64,000 nucleotides of DNA, taken from positions 20,965,544 to 21,029,543 of the forward strand of contig NC_091144.1 in NCBI RefSeq assembly GCF_041381155.1. The letters are read 5' to 3'. A model generated the notes under the pieces. That model did no database searches, was not told where the DNA came from, and worked only from the letters and a program-made list of their open reading frames with translations. Of this stretch, positions 38,101-48,730 are shown in pieces (the stretch's first letter is position 1; every line of letters begins with the position of its first letter). The translations under genes and the position numbers were made by a program. Origin of the DNA: Argopecten irradians (lineage: Eukaryota; Mollusca; Bivalvia; Pectinida; Pectinidae).

Positions 38101-38949
38101 TAATACACTAATATTTTCTCTTTGTTTTGCAGCCTGGTCCTAAGTATGTGTGGGTACCCATCCTGCTGCGTGGCCTGCTCATCCCCTATTTCATGTTCTG
38201 TAACTTCCAGCCAGGTACAGGGCGAACAGTAGCCGTCCTCATAGAGAGTGACTATGCTGCTATATTTGGTGGAATCATTCTGGCCTTCACCAGTGGTTAC
38301 TACAGTAGTCTGGTTATGATGTATGGCCCAAAGTAAGTACCATATGTGAATATTACTCGTCTTAGAATGTTCAAACATAACTTGTAATATTGCTTACATT
38401 CATTCACATTGTTAAAAACCAGTGTCATTGAAGAATGTATCAGATTTTGCGGGTAAAGTTGAAATAAAACCACCAACCTTGAGTCGGAAAGGGCTACTGG
38501 AATATCAAGAATGTCAAGACATCTGTACCACTGAAATTTGGATGATATTTTTGTGTAGTATTGATTGGAAGCATCTAGATTGCTATTTTGAAATGCATGA
38601 TAAATAAGTGCAGATAAAAGTACAGTTAACCAGCTTATGTTCGCAGTGACATAATTTTGCGTTTTCATACATAACGACTTTTTCATGCATATTTGAATTC
38701 ACGCTTGAGACCTCTGAAGTTCTACTTTTCCAGAATTTAAAACATTTTCGTATAAAAATAAGTTGATTTACAGTAATCAATGAAATCGATCAAGATAAAA
38801 TTCAACAATGTTTAACATTTTCTGCTTGTAGGTTGGTGGAACCAGAGGTGGCTGGTAAGGCCGGCATGATTATGGCGTTCTGTCTGGTGACGGGTATCAC
38901 AACGGGTGTGGCTTTCTCCTTCCTGTTATCAGTCATGGTCAACTGGTAA
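23110..38949 (+). CDS. Equilibrative nucleoside transporter (SLC29/ENT1-3 type), 14 coding exons, 467 aa
   Basis: Coding exons: 23110-23170, 24435-24555, 25700-25781, 26557-26696, 27159-27253, 27544-27594, 33689-33774, 33985-34033, 34890-34987, 35352-35465, 35617-35719, 37872-37957, 38133-38332, 38832-38949. All introns are GT-AG and the phases close to 1404 nt. ENTs are 11-segment membrane carriers that move nucleosides down their gradient. About 60 hydrophilic residues precede TM1, which holds the family PWN motif (residues 79-81). The loop after TM1 is short, with a sequon at Asn98. Later landmarks are [13 protein letters not shown] (TM4/5), [24 protein letters not shown] and [11 protein letters not shown] near the C-terminus; human ENT1 is 456 aa. 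Odd points: the TM8 Asp and Arg of human ENT1 (341 and 345) align with Ala and Asn, and Met33 aligns with Ile. The start ATG is the first in frame after an untranslated segment beginning at 23033. The family call is firm; which ENT paralogue it is stays open. Confidence 0.95.
23591..23764. mobile_element. MITE copy 1, ATTACAGAGTTA family
   Basis: Ends TGCATATTACAGAGTTAGCT and the inverse ..AGATAACTCTGTAATATGCA. It lies in an ENT intron. The interior has TTACGTCA and TGACGTGACG sites. The same family occurs at 41378 and 43883. Confidence 0.85.
24223..24416 (+). repeat. Tandem repeat of about 40 bp, 5 copies, next to an ENT exon
   Basis: Units CAAAACARCAGAAGTAGCCA ATGAAATCTGTG.. repeated five times, ending 18 bp before the exon at 24435. 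Each copy has AGCCAATGAAA, a CCAAT motif. Confidence 0.85.
24748..25319. mobile_element. Pogo/Tc1-type MITE in an ENT intron
   Basis: Left CAGTCAAACCTGGCTAAGTG and right (..ACACAGGTCTAACTG) are inverted and flanked by TA on both sides. 572 bp, no ORF. The interior alternates AT-rich sequence with repeated CATCTGTCTAATGCATCA-like phrases. Confidence 0.75.
27915..30219 (+). CDS. Harbinger transposase (HARBI1-like DDE nuclease), 4 exons, 344 aa
   Basis: Exons 27915-28127, 28597-28930, 29600-29923 and 30056-30219; GT-AG introns, 1035 nt with no break. It cuts and rejoins the element's DNA. Similarity to vertebrate HARBI1 (about 349 aa) runs along its length: an N-terminal helical block ending in [33 protein letters not shown] followed by an HTH-like SKSTVSR-type segment; then the DDE core with the first Asp in [12 protein letters not shown], the second in [11 protein letters not shown] and the Glu in [14 protein letters not shown]. 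The segment [11 protein letters not shown] near the end is also family-typical. All three catalytic residues are present, so it could be active. It lies in the same orientation as the host ENT gene. Confidence 0.94.
30425..33000 (-). CDS. Harbinger partner protein, Myb/SANT-like DNA-binding (NAIF1-like), 3 exons, 264 aa
   Basis: Exons on the minus strand: 33000-32595, 31019-30757, 30550-30425; 795 nt in phase, stop TAA. The first exon encodes a trihelix Myb/SANT-like domain (residues about 8-85) with family hallmarks: [24 protein letters not shown] and [19 protein letters not shown] low-complexity Ala/Ser/Pro middle follows, then a basic coiled-coil-like tail ([19 protein letters not shown]). 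In known Harbinger systems this partner brings the transposase into the nucleus and binds subterminal sites; vertebrate NAIF1 is its domesticated relative. It is convergent with the transposase and about 200 bp from it at the 3' ends. The exons are inferred from splice signals, and the third is short. Confidence 0.85.
36042..36068 (+). repeat. Poly-G tract, 27 bases
   Basis: Uninterrupted G run in an ENT intron, just before element C. On the coding strand it could form a G-quadruplex; its length will vary among reads and individuals. Confidence 0.9.
36092..37783. mobile_element. Non-autonomous tandem-core element C, in an ENT intron
   Basis: Begins TTAGCTCACCTGGTCCAAAG, a hairpin (CTCACCTGGTCC / GGACCGAGGTGAG), then CGTCCGGCGTCCG, then about nine tandem monomers of about 158 bp (36300-37700), each with a GACCCCCCGGGGG..GGGGCGGGGTC block. 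The end is ACCAGGTGAGTGATACAGGC then CCTCTGGGCCTCTTGTT. CTCACCTGGT at the start is inverted as ACCAGGTGAG at the end. It lies between ENT exons 35719 and 37872. Minus-strand ORFs here are repeat artefacts. Confidence 0.75.
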
Positions 38950-40484
38950 AACCGATGGAATCTCGGACAGCATAACCTACATGTCCTTAACATAGGTGTT
39001 TGTCCAGTGTCAGGGAAAAATGCAAAGCTCATCTGGTAGCTATTACTGCAGGAACACCGCTGGACTTTATCGACCCCCATTTTATTTGTGCAATCATCTC
39101 CTACCAATGATGTCGAACTTGCAGGAATCTACCCATGATGAAGTTTCAGCAATTTCTTCAATCCAAAATATTCATGTTGGAATCAAATAGGCCTACATGT
39201 ACTCGTCTTAGATGAATTGTCTAGGAGTTATGCAAAAGATCAATATGATAGTGTGGCCTGAAGGTTCAGTCAATGAAATATCGGGATGAAGAATGGGTGT
39301 TAGTCTTTATAGATTTCTTTACCTGGGATAATCTATAATGTATCATGGGCATACATTCTTCCTTGATGTACTATCTTAAAAGTAAATACAGTTGCTTGAA
39401 GGCAATGTATTTAAATGATGATGTTTTAACATAGTCAAGATTTTGTTCCTGGAAAAAAGGAGTTATGAGATCAAATTTGATAATCATTAGCGCTAGTTAT
39501 AAAATTCAACCTTTTATCTTAAAACTTTGTATAAAATGTTTGTTTGTTTCACCGTTTAAGGATAAAATGTTAAGTGCTCTGTTTACAGCAAACCATAGTT
39601 GTTGTATTTTCTAACTATGTACAGAGATGTCGTGTTTGTAGACATGAAACATCCTACTCTTTGTTACATGTTTGTTTTAATGTGTTTTGTTTCTGTTTTT
39701 ATGTGTGTATGTAAGTGTGTGGCCTAATGAAGGATACTTACATATATCATCCTTCAGAACATTTTTCCTTGAAAGTATATACAAATATGCCAAAGTTGTG
39801 AAATACCATATTAGCTCATCTAAAGAAAGCCAAAGCTCCAAGATTAAATCATTATTATATATTAGCACTGTGGTCATCATTCTTGGAAACTCAAGAGTCA
39901 CAACTCAAATGATAGAGCGGTGACTCAAAGGCTTACCACCATGCACTATGATTAACCCTGCCACATCCAAAGCTTCCAGGGTAAATGCTGGTTATTTTCA
40001 CATCAATTTGATGTATAATTAATTACATTGCCAATATCTAAGTCTCAGGAGAAAATTTGTGTTCAAATCAAAACGTTTTTGATCCGAAATGAAACTGTTC
40101 AGGAATCCTGAACCTCACGGTACAGGGACCATTCAATAATTAATCAGGGTTGTTGGTCGCTCACTGCCGAATATTTTAATGTGTTTATACAAAAACCTTT
40201 ACTGCCTTCTATCTATTGGTTAAAGGTTAAAAGTGCTCTTCCTGGCCCCATTTTCCATTATTTACCATAAACATACATATTTTGGCAGTAATCTTATATT
40301 AGTGATTTTCACGCCAGCATGATTGCACTAAAATGTAATTGTCTTTTGTATTTTATTTCTATATACATTGTCTATCGTTTATGTAGCCATTATGATGATT
40401 TCACGAACCTCATCATATTCCTAACTTGTTTATAGCTGTTCTTAAGTTTGATAACGTCAAAATATGTGTGTTTACAGTATCTTA

Positions 40485-40490
40485 AATAAA
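40485..40490 (+). terminator. Candidate ENT polyadenylation signal (proximal)
   Basis: AATAAA in CTTAAATAAATTAAAT, 1.5 kb after the ENT stop. Other AATAAA hexamers occur nearby and at 44964, so the choice is uncertain. Confidence 0.3.
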
Positions 40491-41377
40491 TTAAATATTT
40501 CATTAATAGTACATCTTATTTTATAATGAAATGTATTTACTAGTTTTAAATAATCATTGATGTTTTTTGGTTTTTCCCCCATCTTTTAAACCTAATTAAT
40601 AAACTACCTTTCTGATAATGCATGATGATGTGCTCCCTGCCTTAACTTTCAATTTACAGAAAGTATTGACAGTGCTATGATAACTAACTCAATGATGCGT
40701 AGCTTGCATGACTATTAACTATTTATTTCAAATTAATTCTGATGATACTTACATTAAATTTACTGCTTTTAATTTATTCATGCGCAGTATTGGTCCTATG
40801 AGATAGGTGGTGGTGATGCTAAGCTGTACTTAGTCTGTATTAATGTTTTGGTGTCACCAATCTGTACACAGTCTGTGTTTATGTTTTCTATCTATTATTT
40901 CATTTCCGATAATTTGTCCTCTCCTGTTCTGCTTTATCTCTAATATTCAGGTTAAGTGTTTTCTAATTTTTCATAGTAAAGTTAAGTGTTTAGGATATAT
41001 TTGTTTTGTAAATATGGAGTCATTTGATGTGTTCAATTTTATAACTTTTTATTTTTTGGGAAATTCCAGGGTTTTCATGTAATTAACTGAGAAATAGGGA
41101 AAGATAACATCCTTGCCAATGAAATGATGTAATATTGAAATTGTTGAATTTTTTTTTTATTTCTGGAAATTTGGCTTTCTCCGAAAGCTTTTCTTTAAAG
41201 CAGTTACTGGCATACATGTTTGCTGTATGGATATAATATTATCATATATAATATTTGCCGAGTGTCTTTGTTAATATTATACTTTATCAATGCAATGTTA
41301 TTCCTGACTGTTGAAGATGTTTGTTTTTATTATTCACCAACCTACATATATGCATGCTGAGTTTCCTATTCTGTGTT

Positions 41378-41532
41378 TGCATATTACAGAGTTATCTGCC
41401 CTTGTGGCTAGGTATTGATTGTGACGTTATCAATTTGAGAGCATGTCATGCAAAATGATGCAAGAATTGCTCAGCAAATAATGACGTCATGATGGATACA
41501 TACCCGTAAGGGAGGTAACTCTGTAATATGCA
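41378..41532. mobile_element. MITE copy 2, ATTACAGAGTTA family
   Basis: Ends TGCATATTACAGAGTTATCT and ..AGGTAACTCTGTAATATGCA, 155 bp, with TGACGTTA and a perfect TGACGTCA inside. Confidence 0.85.
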
Positions 41533-41947
41533 TAGACAAATTATTTTAGCAATGAATATTCCACATGGTTACCGAGTATATTCAATATTTATGTGTGCTT
41601 ATCACGAGAGTTGCTATTGAAAGCCGTCTTGTCAACTATATGACACAGTGTACATAAGTTACTGTTTGCTTTAGGAGAAATACCTATAGTCATTTTAATA
41701 TAGTCCTTTGTTATGATTGTAAGTTCTGTTACTTATACCGATAATACCTGAAACTTGGCCACAATGCTGTTAAAGCTGGTCTTGTAACCTTGTTCAGTCT
41801 TCCAAACTTATTACCATTTAGATTAATAATGAATAATTATAGGTTTTAATTAGAAATCCTTTAAGAATTCACTTTAAACCAAGTATAGTATTAGTGTTAG
41901 AAGTCACATATTAAATGTAAAGGAAAAGTCACAATTATTCTGAACAT

Positions 41948-43180
41948 GTTAGACTTATAACTAGTTCTACTACTGTAGGAACACTGACATGGATCTGTAG
42001 ATCTATGTTAGACTTATAACTGGTTCTACTGATGTAGGAACACTGACATGGACCTATAGATCAATGTTAGACTTATAAATGGTTCTACTGATGTAGGGAC
42101 ACTGGCATGGACCTATAGATCAATGTTAGACTTATAAATGGTTCTACTAATGTAGGAACACTGACATGGATCTATAGATCAATGTTAGACTTATAAATGG
42201 TTCTACTACTGTAGGAACACTGACATGGACCTATAGATCTATGTTAGACTTATAAATGGTTCTACTACTGTAGGAACACTGACATGGACCTATAGATCTA
42301 TGTTAGACTTATAAATGGTTCTACTAATGTAGGAACACTGACATGGACCTATAGATCAATGTTAGACTTATAAATGGTTCTACTACTGTAGGAACACTGA
42401 CATGGACCTATAGATCTATGTTAGACTTATAAATAAATGGTTCTACTACTGTAGGAACACTGACATGGACCTATAGATCTATGTTAGACTTATAAATGGT
42501 TCTACTACTGTAGGAACACTGACATGGACCTATAGATCTATGTTAGACTTATAAATGGTTCTACTACTGTAGGAACACTGACATGGACCTATAGATCTAT
42601 GTTAGACTTATAAATGGTTCTACTAATGTAGGAACACTGACATGGACCTATAGATCAATGTTAGACTTATAAATGGTTCTACTACGTAGAAAGATATAGA
42701 TCATGTTAGACTTATAAATGGTTCTACTACTGTAGGAACACTGACATGGACCTATAGATCAATGTTAGACTTATAAATGGTTCTACTAATGTAGGAACAC
42801 TGACATGGACCTATAGATCTATGTTAGACTTATAAATGGTTCTACTAATGTAGGAACACTGACATGGACCTATAGATCTATGTTAGACTTATAAATGGTT
42901 CTACTAATGTAGGAACACTGACATGGACCTATAGATCTATGTTAGACTTATAAATGGTTCTACTACTGTAGGAACACTGACATGGACCTATAGATCAATG
43001 TTAGACTTATAAATGGTTCTACTAATGTAGGAACACTGACATGGACCTATAGATCAATGTTAGACTTATAAATGGTTCTACTAATGTAGGGACACTGACA
43101 TGGACCTATAGATCAATGTTAGACTTATAAATGGTTCTACTAATGTAGGAACACTGACATGGACCTATAGATCAATGTTA
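41948..43180. repeat. Minisatellite, 59-bp unit, about 21 copies
   Basis: Unit GTTAGACTTATAAATGGTTC..GGAACACTGACATGGACC..TATAGATCWAT. Period 59; one copy gains four bases (near 42430) and one has lost about half (near 42690). The unit carries ATAGATCTAT, a palindrome, in about half the copies. Downstream of the ENT stop. Confidence 0.97.
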
Positions 43181-43882
43181 TTGAAATTTCATAATATAGC
43201 TGTAAAAGAAAATATTATTTACCTATTACCAGTACTTATGATTTTGCTCATGAAATTTTTGCAGCTATACCAACATCATGCAAAATGGTGAAAATATTAT
43301 CCCCACGAAAATAATTCCCTACATTCAGCCAAAGATTTTTTTTCTCCTTCGACATGCAGCTTAACTTATTGGGCCTTAGTCCTTCACATTCCTGTCACTA
43401 ACTTTTGATATTTAAGAGTATTAATCAAAACCTGAGAGCATAGCAGAGAAAACTTCAGTCCCATGTGCTCTGATATGATCTCTTAAAAAAAGTATTAAAA
43501 AACCTATACTGCTGTCAGCTATTGTGTTCAAGATATAAAAAACAAACCTTATATTTTAAATATTTTAAAAATGATTTTTGATTTTGTGCATTATATGTAT
43601 ATATTTCATATTACACCATCATTGTTTCATCCAACTGCTTTCACTTTCATGCCATCTTACTTAATGTACAGTCAGTATTTTTATTGTTGATTTTATGAGA
43701 TATCACTGATATAAAGACTTCTACTTGAAGACATCTCATATTGTTCAAATAATGTTTTTTCTGTGTCGTTTGTCACGTGCATACACCAGTCCTGCCCAAT
43801 CAAACAAAATCTTCATCACTGCCTATTCACATTTTACTGATGTTTGTTTTTATTGTTGCCTTAGACAGCTATTCTGCTATTG

Positions 43883-44117
43883 TCTATTACAGAGTTATAT
43901 GCCCTTGTTACTAGTGATGGTGATGTAATTAGTTTTTGACCATAAATGATGCTGTTTCCTGTGAGAAATATGAGGTTATTCTCATAAACACATAATCCAT
44001 TGTGACGTCATTATTTTTTAGCATAAATCATGACATTTCTTGTGCGGAATATGACGTCACAAACACATGACATAATAATCAGTACTTAATGCAAGGGTAG
44101 ATAACTCTGTAGTACGT
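43883..44117. mobile_element. MITE copy 3, ATTACAGAGTTA family
   Basis: Ends TCTATTACAGAGTTATATGC and ..AGATAACTCTGTAGTACG, longer (235 bp) because the interior CRE-bearing part (TGACGTCA twice, TGACATTT/TGACATAA) is partly duplicated. Confidence 0.75.
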
Positions 44118-44963
44118 AAATGTAATAATGTACAGACCTAGCACTGATACATAGGCATTAGTTAGGTGTTAATTGATTAAGGAATGTTGATTAAAACGTT
44201 AAAAATTTATCATTAATTCTGATCAAATGATTTCATCGGCAAAGGACTTTTCCACTTGTAAATTTGCCAGAGATGAAATCAGTGATAATGATTAAAGTGG
44301 ATTTTTACCTAATCTTGATATTATAAGAAAGGGGAATAACTCAATGCTAGGTTTTCTGTTAGCAAACCTAGCAATAATTACCTTTCACTGTTGATTTGAA
44401 CATTTGTGGCCATCTGTTCAATGGCATCGGTTATGTTTGGCTGAACCAGCTTGGTATCACTGTAGGGACTTGGACCCCACCCTACTTGGCAAAAAAGCAT
44501 GATTTACACAGCAAATGTAGAATTATAAACTTACTCACATAATTAATGTTCAAGCTTACCAAGAGCTTTCAATGGCTAGCTACTGTTATATATTTTTCGA
44601 CAAAATATTTTACTTCAATAATGTCATTATAGTAGACTTATTATACATTGCTTAAAGCTGTGACTTGAGATGTACAGGACTTTGAATTGTTTGTAGTTTT
44701 TGTGCAGATTTTGATCGTTCATCTGTTTTCCTTGAAAGTTGGATGTTTTAATTATGTAATGTAACTAAAACTGTTTCAAGTTCTATCCGACAATTCCAGT
44801 TTATACATCAGCTGAAAACTTGCCAGAAAATTGAAAAAAATGAGGAAAGTGTTATTTAAGAATGTTACAATGTATTTTCAATGTATTTTCAAGTTCATTG
44901 TTCTCCAATTTGGATTTTTCTTGCAGTGCATTGATATTACAAGCATTAACCAAACCGTTATTA

Positions 44964-44969
44964 AATAAA
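44964..44969 (+). terminator. Candidate ENT polyadenylation signal (distal)
   Basis: AATAAA in ATTAAATAAAGAGAATTC. If used, the ENT 3' UTR would be about 6 kb and include the 59-bp minisatellite. Confidence 0.25.
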
Positions 44970-45717
44970 GAGAATTCAACTTTATGAGTAATCTTGGATT
45001 TAAGAAAGACCACTAGTTGTCCTAATTAAATATCTGTAGTGTTCTTATCTAGTCTAAGATTTCTATGGAAGGATTACCCAAGTTTCTCATTATGTATCTT
45101 GTCTCTCTAGATTTTTATTCTGTAATGAAATTATCTCTATCTTTATTATATCCTCACCATACCATGTGTGTTGATGAATGTAATATTTGACATGTATCCA
45201 TTTTGAAAATATCTGAATAAACTCATGATAAGGACATATGTGTTCTCTTGTGTGTTTATGTATTGTATAACATGTAGTGTATGTAAATTTTCATGACTTT
45301 TGATACGTACACACCCACTGTGTTGGCTGTGACTAGTGCCCAGGGCACCTAAAAATGTAATTTGGGGGAGGGGGTTCATGTAATACAGAATTGAAATACA
45401 GTTGTAGCTTGGTAATAAAGTATCAGATATATCCTTTGATATTTGCATCATATTGACCTCTGTTAATGAGGAGAATTCTAGGTTCTATTTCCTATTCTAT
45501 ATGCAAGGCATTAGAAATTAATACTTGATATGTGGACCAATCCAAGAAAAATGGTGTGTGTTGCATTCCAAAACCAGGTAACAGTGACCTATATTTTGAC
45601 TCAATTCCTAAGAAAACTTGTGCAGGCTTTCGTCATTACGAAGGCACTAAAGCATCATATTTTGTATACAAGTTCATCTAGGCGAGGGGAATAAAACCTT
45701 AATTCTGACTTGTTAAA

Positions 45718-46433
45718 CAAGAGGCCCATGGGCCTTAACGGTCATCTGACTCATGGCACAAAGCAACAAAGTCACAGTATAAAGTAGTGGTTAACAATTA
45801 ATAAGCAAAGCTCCCATTTTGGACCCCTGGGCCCAGTTTCATGAACATTCCTTAACTTAAATTTCCCCATAGAAAAGCATTACGAAACTTAAGGAAAAAA
45901 TCTTAAGTTAAGGAGCCTTCCTTAAAATCTGTAATGCTTTTCTATGGAGAATTTTAAGTTAAGGGATTCCTTACATTTAAGGAATGTTAATGAAACTGGG
46001 CCCTGCTGTTCTTTATAAAATATGTTTGTCCTCACCTAAAGTTCCCCCTTTTGAGCCCCGCCCCTCTGTCCCCTAGGGTCCGATGTAACTCGTTTATATT
46101 AAATATGATTGTCCTTCCCCAGTGATGTTGCACACAAAATATGGATGCATTATTCCACTCAAGGGTTAAGGAGGAGTAGGCTTATAAAGCAAAATTTAAT
46201 AAAAATTCCCCCTTCTGAGCCCTGCCCCTCTGTCCCCAGGGGTTGGACTTATCTCATTTATAAAAATTATGATTGTCCTTCCCCAATGATGTTTCACACA
46301 AAATATGGATGTAATCCACTCAAGGGTTAAGGATGAGTAGGCTTTTGTATAAATAGTCTTACGCATGACTCACGACGATGGACGAAACACGATGACAATA
46401 GGTCATCCTGACCTTCGGTCAGATGACCTAAAA
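45718..46433. mobile_element. Non-autonomous tandem-core element E (opposite orientation), with a MITE nested in it
   Basis: Starts ACAAGAGGCCCATGGGCCTT then GGTCATCTGAC, and ends with the hairpin GGTCATCCTGACC..GGTCAGATGACC followed by TAAA. So the terminal order is that of elements A and C reversed. The core has only two copies of a monomer of about 160 bp (about 46030-46345) with CCCCGCCCCTCTGTCCCC and TGATTGTCCTTCCCCA. A palindromic MITE (45829-46003) has inserted near its left side. Confidence 0.7.
45829..46003. mobile_element. Palindromic MITE, probably Harbinger-type, nested in element E
   Basis: 175 bp bounded by GGGCCCAGTTTCATGAACAT and its near-inverse ending ATGAAACTGGGCCC. Most of its length folds on itself (TTCCTTAACTTAAA..TTTAAGTTAAGG; CCATAGAAAAGCATTA / TAATGCTTTTCTATGG). 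No coding capacity. Confidence 0.75.
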
Positions 46434-47187
46434 AGTTAATCAAATAAAATATCTTGTGAACAGCTACCCTAGCAAGGGTCACTCTTTGTGATGTTTTGAT
46501 ATAGAGGAAATACAATTGACCTGCCTCCAACACAACGTTTTGAGGTTAAGGCAGTCAAAACTTTTTAGATTACCTAATATCCAGAGGTGGAAGACTCCTA
46601 GAAGAACATAGATACCACTTCGGTTTTAAAAGTTCTTGGTAAACCCTTTGTTTTCTATTGTTATCTTTATATCATGTGACCATTTTTGTGTTCTGTGTGT
46701 GTCTTGATAAAGTGTATCATCTGAAAAGTATGGCAATCTCTTTGTCCACGTTGTTAAATTACTTCTTTGCCCCATAAAATTAAGAAAATAAAAAAACATA
46801 AAATTAGCATAATGTATCAATTTATTTTGAAATGCATTATTATGTTGATGTAGTGGCAATTGATCTTATGCATAAATTAATCATGCATTGTCCAACAAAA
46901 TTAAACTTTCATATACATATAGAGCTCAAAAATTCTAAACATGCTTTAGATGGTCATAATATAATCAATATGATAATGGTTTACATGTATTAATATAAAA
47001 TATCACTATGTAATAAGTCAAGTTGATTATGATTTGAAAGACATTAAAACTACCATACATGCACAGAGCTTCTGTTCTATAGGGTAGAACATGCTACTGC
47101 TGAAGAGACTTGGTGAAATGCTGGCCTTGATAACTTTAGGAACATAGAGAGATTTCAAACTTAACAGTAACAATAACAATATCAGTA

Positions 47188-47287
47188 CAGTGGTAAATCA
47201 CTTAATGTCATGTTGGTTAATGTCACATTTCTCTGAATATCACATTTTGTCTGACAAATGGAACATGACATTAAGAGGATTCCGCTG
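47188..47287. mobile_element. Short pogo-type MITE
   Basis: 100 bp with inverted ends CAGTGGTAAATCACTTAATG and (..CATTAAGAGGATTCCGCTG). Flanks are TA and CA. Confidence 0.6.
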
Positions 47288-47704
47288 CATGAACCTTATA
47301 CATGAATTCATTCACATTAGGATTCCAACAGAAATACTTCACTCCAATGGCTTTAACAATTCTCAGTAGCGTCATTGTTCTCCATAGGCATAAATTGTCA
47401 CTAGTCTCACATCCACCTCCCAGACCAGATGAACCTTCAGCAACAAAAGTCTGGGAATGAAAGACTAGAATTGTTGCCAGTAAAGAAAACCAATTTATTT
47501 TCATGTGCAAATAAATTCAACAAATTATTCAAAATCTCGAACACATTTCAAGCACTATATGAACTTGGAAAGAGGAAGTCAATTAATTCAATTTGCAATA
47601 TCTCGTAATCACTGTACCCTCTAAAGGTGCATTTTTTTCTTACGAAAATACCATGCATGCTTGCAATTTTTTGTGATTTTGTATTTCAAGAAATAATTCA
47701 GATT

Positions 47705-47812
47705 TTGAAACATTGTTTGAAATCATCATTGTGAGAAAAATTTGAAATCATCATTGTGAGAAAAATTTGAAATCATCATTTGAATTTGAAATCATCATTG
47801 TGAGAAAATTGG
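47705..47812. repeat. Short tandem repeat, about 26-bp unit, 4 copies
   Basis: Unit GAAATCATCATTGTGAGAAA AATTT repeated with one shortened copy. Confidence 0.85.
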
Positions 47813-48213
47813 GATTTTTGATGATTTATTTGGATTCTTTGTTCCCATAGTATCTTTGAATATGACTGTTCAGAAAAGTCATGTTTTGCGGTCACCAAGT
47901 AGGTTAATTTCCATGAATTTACGGTAAATCTCCCCCCCCCCCCCCCACAATTAGAATCAAAGAAAAGATCACAAAATTTTCTATTTCTATTCAGTATTCT
48001 AGCTTGCAAAACTTAAGAAATTAAAAAAACATGAAGATACAAACAAATACTACTAGATATACAGTTGCATTGATTGGCACAAATTAAGTCTCCTTCAGAT
48101 CCTGCAGACAATAAAATATTAATGAAATTTAATATATTCATTTTGTCAAAAATGCGATAATTGAAAAGGAAGAGATATAATAAGATAACTTTTTTAATGT
48201 GTTTAAACAGATC

Positions 48214-48219
48214 TTTATT
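48214..48219 (-). terminator. Candidate CREBRF polyadenylation signal
   Basis: TTTATT on + (AATAAA on -) in CAAATAAAGAT context, 3.1 kb past the CREBRF stop. If used, the 3' UTR would contain the repeats at 48.2-50.9 kb. Other sites are possible. Confidence 0.3.
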
Positions 48220-48257
48220 TGATAGAATGACTTAGTCGGCAAAAACAAACTACAAGG

Positions 48258-48730
48258 TATTCTCTAGCTGTACAGAGCTATCCTAACGACTTTGAGGGCA
48301 TGTTCTCTAGCTGTACAGAGCTATCCTAACGACTTCGAGGGCGTATTCTCTAGCTGTACAGAGCTATCCTAACGACTTCATGGGCGTATTCTCTAGCTGT
48401 ACAGAGCTATCCTAACGACTTCATGGGCGTATTCTCTAGCTGTACAGAGCTATCCTAACAACTTCATGGGCGTATTCTATAGCTGTACAGAGCTATTCTA
48501 ACGACTTCATGGGCGTATTCTATAGCTGTACAGAGCTATTCTAACGACTTCGAGGGCGTATTCTCTAGCTGTACAGAGCTATCCTAACGAGTTCATGGGC
48601 GTATTCTATAGCTGTACAGAGCTATCCTAACGACTTCGAGGGCGTATTCTCTAGCTGTACAGAGCTATCCTTACATCTTCATTGGCTTATTCTCTAGCTG
48701 TACAGAGCTATCGTAACGACTTCGAGGGCA
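48258..48730. repeat. Minisatellite, 43-bp unit, about 11 copies, with dyad core
   Basis: Unit GTATTCTCTAGCTGTACAGA GCTATCCTAACGACTTCGAGGGC. Each unit contains TAGCTGTACAGAGCTA, whose arms TAGCT/AGCTA are inverted around TGTACA. It sits just upstream (plus-wise) of a TTTATT that could end the CREBRF transcript. Confidence 0.97.

Noticed and set aside
45146-45451. 101-codon minus-strand ORF
   Set aside because: No recognisable domain or splice sites; in AT-rich DNA between two convergent genes it is probably chance.
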